This document shows, in pieces, positions 1 to 8,989 of a stretch of 64,000 bases of DNA. Below the pieces are notes generated by a model. The model did not search any database and was not told the origin of the DNA. It worked only from the letters and a program-made list of their open reading frames with translations. Made by a program: the position numbers and the translations under genes. Each line of letters opens with the position of its first letter. Positions within the stretch are counted from its first letter, which is position 1. Source of the stretch: Callipepla californica brunnescens (lineage: Eukaryota; Chordata; Aves; Galliformes; Odontophoridae); NCBI GenBank assembly GCA_023055505.1, contig JALIRH010000004.1:52271115-52335114 (forward strand), given 5' to 3'.

Positions 1-394
1 GAGCAAAGGCTGAGAGACCTGGGGCTGTTTAGCCTGGAGGAGACTGAGGGGGGATCATATCAATGTTTATCAATATCTAGTGGGCGGGTGTCGAGTGGAT
101 GGGGCCAGGCTCTTCTCAGTGGTGCCCAGAGACAGTCCAAGGGACAGCAGGCACAAACTGGAACGCAGAAGGTTCCAGATGAACATGTCAAAAAACTTTT
201 TCACTGAGAGGGTGACAGAGCACCTGAAGAAGCTGCCCAGCTTGGTTGTGGGTCGTGGAGTCTCCTCTGAAGATATTCAAGACGCACATGGATGCTTTCC
301 TCTGGAACCTGCTGTAGGGAACCTGGGTTAGCAGGGGCTTGGACTGGATGACCTCCAGAGGTCTCTTCTAACCCCTGCAATTCTGTGATTCTCT
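1..394 (+). repeat. CR1 LINE, truncated 3' end
   Basis: The segment reads like the 3' end of a CR1 retrotransposon, including the decayed end of its second open reading frame (residues resembling FFTERVTEHLKKLP and SSEDIQDAHGCFP) and the terminal ATTCTGTGATTCT motif at 381-393. It starts before the window. It is in the sense orientation relative to DAAM1 and lies in the intron before the DAAM1 exon at 400-570; its tail runs directly into that exon's acceptor. Confidence 0.85.
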
Positions 395-399
395 CCCAG

Positions 400-1219
400 T
401 TTTCCAAGGCCGTGAAGCACTTTGGAGAAGACACAGACAAAATGCAGCCCGACGAGTTCTTCGGCATCTTCGATCAGTTCCTTCAGGCCGTGACTGAGGC
501 CAAGCAGGAGAACGAGAACATGAGGAGGAGGAAGGAGGAGGAGGAGCGCCGGGCGCGCATGGAGGCCCAGGTGAGCAGGCATCCACAGGTCTTGCTGGGG
601 ACACCTGGTGGCATGGGGAGCATCTGTAGGCCAGTCAAGGTGCTTCTGCAATTAGATCCCCCTGCCTTGCACTGCTGATTGCTCATTTAATGAATTAGTT
701 ATGGGTTGGTGAGATCTTATATCTAAGACACTAGTCTGCATTGGAAAAGAGTTGGGCTGTGCTTTCCCAGCTCTTCTGGTGCTCTCTGGCTGCACCAGCA
801 GATGCCCTCAGGCTTCCTGGCCCCAAAGGGTGCTCACCCCACGCCCGTCTACAGGGTGACTTTCTATGGGTGGCCAGCACATCTCAGGGCTGTGGTTCTG
901 TCGGTAACCCTGACCAGCTCTCAGTGCTCAGTGAGGGGCAGGGAGCTGCTGCTGTTCACGATCTGGGGCTGCGGGTGCCGACTGACAGTGAGCTGTTCCC
1001 CTCCTCCAGCTGAAGGAGCAGCGGGAGCGGGAGCGCAAGGCGAGGAAGGCGAAGGAGAGCAGCGAGGAGGGCGGTGAGTTCGACGACCTCGTGTCAGCCC
1101 TGCGCTCGGGCGAGGTGTTTGACAAGGACCTCTCCAAGCTGAAGCGCAACCGCAAGCGCATCGCCAACCAGCTGGCCGACAGCGGCCGCGAGCGGCCCGT
1201 CACCAAGCTGAACTTCTGA
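400..1219 (+). CDS. DAAM1: DAAM1, last two coding exons (formin C-terminus with DAD)
   Basis: This is the 3' end of a Diaphanous-related formin that nucleates actin downstream of Wnt/planar cell polarity and Rho signalling. Coding exons are 400-570 (57 codons, phase 0, after CTCTCCCAG) and 1010-1219 (68 codons and TGA), separated by a GT-AG intron. The first exon is the end of the FH2 domain ([20 protein letters not shown]) and the charged helix after it. The last exon carries the autoinhibitory DAD: core [10 protein letters not shown] followed by the basic stretch KLKRNRKR, ending PVTKLNF. The remaining N-terminal exons lie to the left of the window. The DAAM2 paralogue has a similar tail, but the flanking GPR135 and L3HYPDH identify DAAM1. 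The gene is convergent with GPR135. Confidence 0.95.
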
Positions 1220-2196
1220 GCAGCGAGACGGGACAGCAGCGACAACCGCGACTTCCGAAACCCGGTTAGTGGTCTTCTTTCAAAGTGGCTAGGACTGGTT
1301 TTTTGTTTTTCGTTACACTGCCTTGTGATTCCAAGCGAAACAGTGGCACACTCTTTTCTCCCCGCGGGTGAGCGTGTGTTGATGTGCCATGAGCGTGGCC
1401 AGGCCGGATGGGGCCGCGCGGCCCTGTGGGTGCTCCTCCCGTCCCCTCCATCCCCTTGTCAAGAGGCTCTCCCGCTGCACAAGCACAATGTCACGTCCGT
1501 GGAGAAAGAGAGGACTTGGGCGCAGAGACGCGATCCGCAGCGGTGATGGAGAGCTGCTCGGTCCCGACCCGGGGCGCCGCACAGCGCCCTTTGCTGGAAC
1601 ACGGAGGAGGCAAAGAGGAGAAAACCAAGCGGGCTGAACTTGATGCGTTCTTCTCTTCTCGTTGTTGTGGCTCTTCCCCACTCTTGCACTTGTGTGCTGG
1701 TCCCCGAGCTCGGTGCCACAATGCTCTTCTTCCCGTTGTTTCTGGGAAACGCTCTTTTTTGCCTCTTGCCTCGCTGAAGGAAGAGTCCAGCCGAGTGTGC
1801 TCGCTGCTCACGCGGCACCCAGATGTATTTATACTTTTCTAACGTTGCCGCCGGGAAGGGTCGGTTCTCGGGGGCCACGAAGGGCATAAACTTTCATGTT
1901 GTGATTTTTAGTCTCGCTTTCTGTTCAATGGGACAAACTGTATCCTCCGTAGATGTCGGTCCGGGCAGAGGGTCTCTAGGTGGCAGTGGGGCCGGGGCCA
2001 AGCCCACGGGCTCGTGCCTGCACCTCCCCCTTCTTGTCCACGTTGGGTTTCTTTTTTCTTTTTGTCTCCTTTCATGGGCACGCAGAAGCAGTGACTCCAA
2101 GAAGTGCTGCCTGTGAGCGATGCCCTGGTTTGATGTTCTACTACGTCCTTGCAAATTTGTAAGCAGAACTACCTGTAGAAATGTCGGTCCGGACAT

Positions 2197-2207
2197 AATA
2201 AAATAAA
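2197..2207 (+). terminator. DAAM1 proximal poly(A) signal, overlapping AATAAA pair
   Basis: Two AATAAA hexamers share one A and are followed at once by an A-rich genomic stretch (about 2209-2255). This could be a true proximal site giving a UTR of about 1 kb, but the genomic A tract also makes it prone to false calls by oligo(dT) priming. Confidence 0.5.
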
Positions 2208-3785
2208 AGGAAAAAAAAAAAAGAAAAAAAAAGGAAAAAAAAAAAAGAATAAAAAGAATTCCAAGCTCTCAGGGAGTAATAATTTAAAGGTTTAGAAAAT
2301 TAAAAATTGGAGAATAAAAAGTAAACACATTAACATTTCTATTCTTAAATTATGCTGAGTATATAGAGGACTGTTACTTTTTGCTCTTATTTATTTGTGG
2401 TATGGTTTTTTTTTTGTTTTGTTTTGGTTTTTTTTAAGGAAATGAGACGAAACCTTTTGATACCACCGATGCTTTTGTGATCCTTTGTTTGTCTGTTTGT
2501 TCTTTTTTCCTGTGGAGAGATGAGTTTGTCCCTGTTGCACTAGATACGAACACTATCTGAACCTAGGCTGTTTTTTTTTTCTCTTTTTGGTCAGATAATT
2601 GGTATTGCTGATGGGGTGTGGGACGTGGGTTAACGAGATGTACTGTATAGCAAAAGTGCTGTTTAAACTGATCTGTATAAAGATATGGTTCTAAGCACCC
2701 GAAGGCCGCAGGGTCTGCGTGCTGTGTGAAAGCTGTGAAGTAGCACTCTGAACGGAGTTGTCAAGAGCTGTGGTTTTACCATTTTGTTCTTTTCTTCGTT
2801 GCAACTTTGGACGCACTGTAGATTAAAAAAAAAAAAAGACAAAAAAAAAAAGCCTTTCTGAGTAGCATGAAGCAGGAAAGCACCAGGTGGGAGCCCAGCA
2901 CCTCGCACCCGAGCAGCTGTGCAACCTGCGGGTTCTGTTCAAAGGTGGAGTCGAGCACTTTGCTTTCAGAAGGAGAGGGAAATAAAGACAAAAAGGTAAT
3001 GATTCTACTGTTCCTTAACTAAAGTGCCTCTGTTTATATTTTTTATTTATGGCTGGAAAAAAAAACCACAAAAAAAAAAAACAAACAACGGGGCTGATAT
3101 AATTGAGGGAACGGACCTTGGGGGGGTTGGATTTTAAAAACAAAAACAGCAAAGATAAAAAAGGGTGAAAATAGAAACCTATGGCCTCTGATGGTTTAAG
3201 GAATGGTTGCTCACGTCGGGTCTGCACGGTGGTTGGATGGGAAGGGGCAGCTGCCTGCGGGGCCCCCGTGCCACATCAGGACCTTTCCTGACAGATCCCC
3301 TCCTGCCCTCCCAGACCTGGTTCTCGCTGGTTGGTTTTGCAGCAGCCTCGTGGTTGGGCTGGCTGAGCTCTCTGCCATTTCTTTGTTTTTCTTTCCCCCC
3401 CCCAAACAACTCCCTTTAAAAAAAGAAACTCAAAGATCTCTGTGTAAGTGACTGCGAAGGCTGTGTGCAGGTAATTCCACGTGCCATTGTCGAAAACTAC
3501 TTCTAGATCGGTGCTGGTGTAAGTAGCCACTCTTTTCTCTTGGGTGTGTATTTTAAAGCTGGTTTGTTTTGGTTCGGTTTGGTTTTTTTTTAATAATGCC
3601 AAAAAAAGGAAAAAAAAAATAATAATAATCCGTAATAATTTGTAAACTGAAGTGTATGTCTTGGACTTTATTAGCTTGGTAGTGACCGAGGTAGTGCGCT
3701 AGGTGCAGGAATGTTGTTAGTCGTAGCTGGCGGGAAATGCTGTGTAATGTCACGAGCCTGTACATTTTCTAAGATGGCAGTATGC

Positions 3786-3791
3786 AATAAA
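3786..3791 (+). terminator. DAAM1 distal poly(A) signal AATAAA
   Basis: A canonical AATAAA with no adjacent A tract, in a sequence-complex context. It would give a 3' UTR of about 2.6 kb. No further DAAM1-like sequence is seen beyond it. Confidence 0.6.
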
Positions 3792-5184
3792 GAGAAGCGA
3801 TTCCGGAGAGCGTGCGGCGCGGAGCCACGAGTCATTGTGCGAGGCTGCACGCGCAGCAGCCGCACGCTGCCCATGTCGGCGGGAGGACATGGTTAGTGGG
3901 ATGGGCTTGGTGGTTGGGCAGCAAGCTGAGCATCGCCTCCCCTAACGACCTCCCCAAAATCACACTTTGCCACAGCAGTCTGGGCTCACCTGGCTGCAGC
4001 TCCCTGCTTTGCTGTGGTTTATAAAGGCAGCAGGATCACGAAATGAAGTATCCCCTAAGTCACTCCTCGGTGTTTTGTGGGCTTCTGCCAGTGCCCGGAG
4101 GAGTCCAGCGCCGGGCAGAGCTCTTGATCTCATGAGCAGAAGCTTTTCCCCTGCTTGTTAGCAGGAGGGCTGCGCTGGCTGCTCAGATCTCTGCTGGCAT
4201 CTGCTGGAGCCACACGCCAACGCCGGTGTGGAAGAAGTGGGGACGTCAGATCTCGCTCCCGTCCCGCTGACGGCTGCGGGCTGTTCCAGCCCATCCGCCT
4301 GCTGCTTACAAACGAATCGGCTGCAGTTTGTACATGGTGCACAGAGCAGTCGCTTTGAACCGAGCCTCCATCCTGGGACTAGGGAGGGATGAAGGCAGTG
4401 ACTTAAATGAATCTGACGATTGCCTCGGTGGTGAAACTGGCAGACTCCAGAACCTTTTGAAACACTCCTTACTCCTAAAGACTTAATGCTTGCCTTCTAA
4501 GAGGTAACTCATGAGCTCGATCAGCAGCTCGTATAGCGATGCCAAATAGCGTGGCTTAAAGAGCATGAGCGTGCAGGGACTGTGCGTGGCTAAATCCCCA
4601 GCACCTCTCCAGCCCATCTCAGGGGGATCTGAGTGTGGCTGAGGGCTTCCACTGCACTGCTGCTGAGAGGCAGCGACCCACGGCACAGCTGGGAGCCAGC
4701 AGCACGCCCTGGCAGGCAGCCCGCAAGCTTGGCTCGTGCCTTATGTGCTTCTCTTGCTCTCTGCTGTTTGTGGTTTAAGACACTTGGCCCTTTACTTGTG
4801 TTCTGTAAAGCACGCCTTGAGAAAGGGGGCTGCTGGAGACACGTGTACTTGAATGGCTGGCACAGAGCAGGCCCTGCTCTGGAGGAGCTGCTGCAGGTTC
4901 ACTGCAGAAAGGGTCTGGTCAAGAATCTTCCCTTGCTGCATGCCAAGTTAGTGTTTAACAGGAGAGGGCTGTTTGGGAAGCTCAAAGAGCACAGCCAGCT
5001 GCCCCGTTCTGCTCTGCACATTCTTAATGCACAGCCACTGGCAAGTGCTTGGGAAAAACAAGTAGAGATCAGTGCTGGAAGAGGCTGGGGAGGGGGCTGG
5101 GGCTGCCTTCTGGAGGGCATTTAATACAATCAGTGCAGACATGACACTGAATGGTACCTGAGGCTGACTATGGAGCCTGGCCTC

Positions 5185-5237
5185 ATCTCCCGACGGCCTT
5201 TAAGGGTCCCTTCCAGCTCAGAGGATTCTGTGATTCA
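5185..5237 (+). repeat. CR1 3'-end remnant
   Basis: The sequence GGGTCCCTTCCAGCTCAGAG followed by GATTCTGTGATTC is the diagnostic 3' terminus of a CR1 copy in plus orientation; only the last few tens of bases are recognisable. Confidence 0.7.
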
Positions 5238-5367
5238 ATCCAAGAGTCGCATCTTTTCCTTGTGACCTTCAGGAGCATCACATCGCATCTCACTGTAGCT
5301 CTAACAGCGTGAAAAATGGCTGCATCCAAACTCTGCAGTCAGATCACACTTCACACAGTGACACACT

Positions 5368-5480
5368 GATAGAATCGATATGGTTGGGAGAGACCACCAC
5401 AATCATCCTGCCCGACCATCGGCTTCACAGTGCCCAGCTTCACTACGTTTTGGTCTCTGTCCACCACCATTCCATAGCAT
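5368..5480 (-). repeat. Degenerate CR1 remnant
   Basis: It begins ATAGAATCGATATGGTTGGG and continues with AGAGACCACC..AATCATC, a decayed reverse-oriented CR1 3' end. Boundaries are uncertain. Confidence 0.5.
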
Positions 5481-5558
5481 TTACATAAGTTCCCTTCTCA
5501 AGGCTGAGCTGAGAATGATGCCAGGCTGAGACACCGTCATCTCCTGCATAAAAGGTCA

Positions 5559-6798
5559 TTTATTTCTTGTCTCGCTCGCAAAATAATGACGGTACATTCA
5601 CTTGGGTCACAGTCGGGTGAAAAAGCCATGAAACGGTAGCACTGTATTTCTGAAGACCATACAAGAAAAGTACTGCCTGCCTCTCACATTTAATCTCCTC
5701 AAAGATAAAAAAAAAAGGACAAGCTCTGTTTCCGAGTGAGAATACTGATTAAGGCGTTGGGATTCTCAGCCTACGGGCGAAAACAGTACACAGATCAACT
5801 CCTATGAATTTGCGCTTTGCAACAGCGCTCCATTTCCTGGCATTGTTTTCGTTTTACTCAGTGGCGAACAGAGCTACTTCTAGTATAGCACACTGCAGTT
5901 ACAGACTCCTGCCATTGTTACAGCGCTGTCTGCTCCCTACACACGCACATCTTCACATGCTGAAGCACAGGAAGAACACACACGGCTCTGCTGTGCCTCT
6001 CCCTTCAGACACAGCTCTCACACAGCCCCTCTAAGCACAGTTACACCATTGGAGATGTGACACACGCCTGGTGAGCTCCAAGAGTACACCCTGTGCCCAT
6101 GCGATGCGACACACTGCACCCACACCTTCTCCTCTGTCTGCAGAGCTCTCAGCTCCCCACACTCAGTGTTTTACCCTGGCCGTGCCTGTAAATAAAAGGC
6201 TGCTGAAATTCCGACGTGTTCCACCTTCCTTTCCCTCCCTCCCAGCATCACACGTCTGCAGGCATCTGTCACAACAGCCACCGCTTGGTTTCGCTCAGGC
6301 ATTTAAATAATCATCACCTTCCCGGATCACTTTTTAAGCTGTCCCACGCCCCGTGACTTTGCACACTGCCACGTACAATGGGTTAAAGCGAGGTTTCCCT
6401 GCCGGCACGCGGCTTTCACAGTGTGGTGTTGTCTGACTCCTGCAGCTGCCAGCGCTCAGCTCCCGATGGCCGTGCTGGCCCTCAGCAGGCAGCTCACACA
6501 GCCGGACGGCTCAGGCTGTCGGTGCTGCTCCACAGCTCCAGTTTGGCGCTTTCTGCAGGACTGGAGCAATCACTCACGGGGTCAAATCACCAAGCCTGAG
6601 GAAAGGGGCCCATCCTTTCCCTGGGATCTCTCACTGCTCGCAGACCGAGTCGCCAAACCAAAGCTTGCACGATGGAGAAGAAATCACACTGTGGCTCACG
6701 CGGGCTCATCTCCCCGATTTCCAAGAGATCGGAGCACCGTGGCTACCGCTGGTTCCACAGGGAGACCGCCCAGGGCCTGATCCCCTCCCCCAGCCCCA
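5559..6798 (-). other. GPR135: GPR135 3' UTR (inferred)
   Basis: This lies downstream of the GPR135 stop on the minus strand. The first clear minus-strand AATAAA is at 5564-5559 (TTTATT on the plus strand), which would give a 3' UTR of about 1.2 kb. No coding exon is seen; plus-strand open frames at 5804-6780 show no recognisable protein. Confidence 0.45.
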
Positions 6799-8031
6799 TC
6801 AGAGGCTGGTGTTGACGGTGCCAACTTTGCCCTGCAAAGCAGCCTCGGGGACGGTGTCGGGCTGCCCGTCCCGACAGAAGAGCACGGCCGGGTTCTTGCA
6901 GGCCCACATGGCCACCTCTCCACCGCTGGCCGGGCTGCAGGAGGTGGGCACGCTGTGATGGTTGACGTAGCGCTCCCGCACCCGGCTGCGCGGCTCCGGC
7001 CGGCGTCCCGGGGCCGAGAGGTACACGGCCACGTTGTTCCTGGTCCTGTAGCCGCCCTCGCGGCTGCGTCGCAGCAGCACCGAGATGTTGGGGTTGCGGG
7101 CGGCGTAGATGAGGGGGTTGATGGCCCCGTTGGCCCAGGCCATCCCGCTGGCCACCGCGTCCATGGTGGGCGAGAAGGGCAGGCGGCCGGCGGCGGCGGC
7201 CAGCCCCAGGATGCAGTAAGGCCCCCAGCAGCAGATGATGGAGACGATCATGATGAGGACGGTGGTGGCCGTGCGCATCTCCCCGTAGGCCCGCAGCAGG
7301 TTGCCGTAGGTGGCGAGGGGCCGCACGCGGCTCTCGGCCAACCGCACCGCGCGGCAGATGTTGTAGTGGCAGAAGCACATGAGCGCGAAGGGCAGCAGGT
7401 AGCACAGCACGATGAGAGCCGCGCCGTAGGGCGGGCCGAGCCGCGACGAGCCCCAGGGCAGCACGAAGACGCAGCGGTACGCGCCGTGCCGGGCATCCCG
7501 CCGGCCTTCACCGGCCAACCCGTACCACGGCCCGGCCGCGGCCAGCGCCGCCAACCAGACGGCGGCCAGCAGCTGCGCGGCGCGGCGGCGGCCCATCTTG
7601 CGCCGGGGCTGGCGGACGATGGCACAGTAGCGGTCGAAGGACAGCAGGGCCATGGTGAGCGTGGCGGCGACGCCCAGCCCGGCGTGCAGCGCGGCGCTGG
7701 CCGGGCACAGGCGGCGGCCGAAGAGCCAAGCGCCGGGCGGGCGGCCGAGCAGGCTGAGGAAGGCGAGGGGCAGGCAGAGCAGCGCGCCCAGCAGCTCCGA
7801 CAGCGACAGCGACAGCACGAAGGCGTTGGTGACCGTGCGGAGCTGCCGGTGCCGGGCGATCACCAGCAGCACCGCGCCGTTGCCCAGCGCCGACAGGGCG
7901 AAGATGAGCAGCAGAGCCAGCGCCTGCGAGGCCAGAGCCGCCGCCGACCAGCCCGGGCCCTCCGCCGCGCCGCTCCCGTTACCGCCGCCGCCGCGGGAGA
8001 GGTTTCCCGGCACGGCCGCCGCCGGCTCCAT
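6799..8031 (-). CDS. GPR135: GPR135, orphan class A G protein-coupled receptor
   Basis: An intronless 410-residue seven-transmembrane receptor of the plasma or endosomal membrane; its ligand is not established. Visible landmarks: a short Gly/Ala-rich N-terminus with an NLS glycosylation site (10-12), GN in TM1 (50-51), TM2 about 67-90, Cys109 and Cys187 as the likely TM3-ECL2 disulfide, DRY at 133-135, CCWGP of TM6 (267-271), NPLIY of TM7 (305-309), and a basic tail ending NTSL. The motifs TVTNAF, CFCHY and NGAINP are typical of GPR135. Position 79 in TM2 is Glu where class A receptors nearly always have Asp. I chose the Met at 8031; an in-frame Met at 8067 lies in a GC-rich repeat and would add 12 residues (RAVRAV-like). 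The gene is very CpG-rich and convergent with DAAM1. Confidence 0.95.
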   Translation of the reverse strand: MEPAAAVPGNLSRGGGGNGSGAAEGPGWSAAALASQALALLLIFALSALGNGAVLLVIARHRQLRTVTNAFVLSLSLSELLGALLCLPLAFLSLLGRPPGAWLFGRRLCPASAALHAGLGVAATLTMALLSFDRYCAIVRQPRRKMGRRRAAQLLAAVWLAALAAAGPWYGLAGEGRRDARHGAYRCVFVLPWGSSRLGPPYGAALIVLCYLLPFALMCFCHYNICRAVRLAESRVRPLATYGNLLRAYGEMRTATTVLIMIVSIICCWGPYCILGLAAAAGRLPFSPTMDAVASGMAWANGAINPLIYAARNPNISVLLRRSREGGYRTRNNVAVYLSAPGRRPEPRSRVRERYVNHHSVPTSCSPASGGEVAMWACKNPAVLFCRDGQPDTVPEAALQGKVGTVNTSL

Positions 8032-8040
8032 CCACGCGCA

Positions 8041-8105
8041 GCCCCGCACCGCCCGCACCGCCCGCACCGCCCCGCACCGCCCGCACCGCCCCGCACCGCC
8101 CGCGC
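8041..8105 (-). repeat. GC-rich tandem repeat in GPR135 leader, G4-prone
   Basis: About six near-identical CCGCACCGCC-type units. On the GPR135 sense strand this gives at least seven runs of three or four G separated by CGGTGC loops, just before the start codon. It fits the pattern of an RNA or DNA G-quadruplex. Confidence 0.8.
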
Positions 8106-8114
8106 CGCCGCCGC

Positions 8115-8122
8115 TGACGTCG
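8115..8122. promoter_or_regulatory. CRE-like site in GPR135 CpG-island promoter
   Basis: TGACGTCG differs by one base from the palindromic CRE TGACGTCA. It sits about 85 bp upstream of the GPR135 start in CpG-island sequence that also has GC boxes (GGGGCGGGGAGG near 8164). Its role as a promoter element is inferred. Confidence 0.45.
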
Positions 8123-8789
8123 CTCCGCCGCCGTCACCCGGGGAACCGCCCCCACGGCCACGCGGGGCGGGGAGGGGGGAACGGCCGCGGAGCGGTGCCC
8201 GCTTTTCCCGTGCCTTTTCCGTGTATCCGTCCTCCGCTTCGGAGCCGCGCCCCATCGCCTCCCGCTGTGCTGGCCCCTGACTGAAGGCGTCCCCACCCCG
8301 CGCAGACCCCAAACCCGACGCGCTGCCTCCAGCAAGCACCCGGGGATAACCGTGCCAGAAAGCTTCCCCGAGGCAAAAGCCCCACGAGTGCCCCGCAATC
8401 ACCCAACACCATTTTGCCCAGGGCTATGGGGGAAATCATACCCCCCCCAAGCTCCGCGCTGCTGCCCCGGGCTGAATCACAAAGAAATGAGTCTGCAATC
8501 AAAGCAGCTCCAGCTTTCCAGTTCGGTTACTGCTGCTGAAAGTTAACCCAACGTTGGTCCACAGTCCGAGAGAAGAGAGAGCGGAGGGTTTGGGAAGCGG
8601 TGCATGAGGATGCACAGCAGCACGGTGCCCAGCCCGGGGATGCAGGAGGGGCACAAAGCACGGATGTGGGGATGCGAGGCAGGGCAGCAGGGCTGCCAGC
8701 AGGCCTGCCCCGTCACACACTCGGCAGAACCCTGGAAAGGAGCTCTGGGAGCAAAAACAAGAGAAGGAAGGCGGTGTTTTCAGCCAGCA
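8123..8789. other. GPR135 upstream and L3HYPDH downstream interval
   Basis: CpG-rich at the left, falling off to the right. It holds the upstream promoter of GPR135 and the expected end of the L3HYPDH transcript. No exon is recognised; open frames here look like by-products of GC content. Confidence 0.5.
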
Positions 8790-8795
8790 TTTAAT
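8790..8795 (-). terminator. Possible L3HYPDH poly(A) signal ATTAAA
   Basis: The plus strand TTTAAT reads ATTAAA on the minus strand, about 195 bp past the L3HYPDH stop. It is the commonest variant signal, but support is only positional. Confidence 0.4.
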
Positions 8796-8989
8796 AGGAA
8801 TCTGGCTTTGAAAGGAGTACTTTGCAAAGGTAAATAAGGCACACGAAGTTGAAGCCAGCTCTCCAAAGCGAGCTCCCAGCACAGCTGCTATGGCAGCAGC
8901 AGGGGCTGCTCCTGCTGCTCCAAGCCGTGGGGAGGAGCAGAGCGTGGGCAGGAGGAGCATCAGTGACTGCCACGGCCCAGAGGCTCACG

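Larger units (their letters stand above)
1220..3810 (+). other. DAAM1: DAAM1 3' UTR (inferred extent)
   Basis: This non-coding stretch follows the DAAM1 stop. It is AU-rich with several A tracts. Possible poly(A) signals are overlapping AATAAA copies at 2197-2202 and 2202-2207, one at 2981-2986 and one at 3786-3791. The last lies in an ordinary, non-A-rich context and is the most credible main 3' end. The exact ends are inferred; open frames in this interval show no coding character. Confidence 0.7.
3811..5540. other. DAAM1-GPR135 intergenic interval
   Basis: No exon is supported here. The longest open frame (4633-5124, +) shows no domain and no splice context. The interval holds CR1 remnants near 5185-5237 and 5368-5480. 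Confidence 0.6.

Noticed and set aside
400..1219. Assigning the formin tail to DAAM2
   Set aside because: The C-terminus alone could fit either paralogue, but the neighbouring GPR135, L3HYPDH and JKAMP are the DAAM1 neighbours.
4633..5124. A 163-codon plus-strand open frame between DAAM1 and GPR135
   Set aside because: No recognised domain, no splice or promoter context and no coding-like composition.
8029..8067. Starting GPR135 at the upstream ATG (8067)
   Set aside because: The extra 12 residues are encoded by the tandem GC repeat; the next Met gives a more ordinary N-terminus. It remains possible and is noted in the feature.
6955..8280. A 441-codon plus-strand open frame opposite GPR135
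   Set aside because: It is the shadow of a GC-rich coding sequence; it lacks any domain, while the minus strand has all class A receptor motifs.
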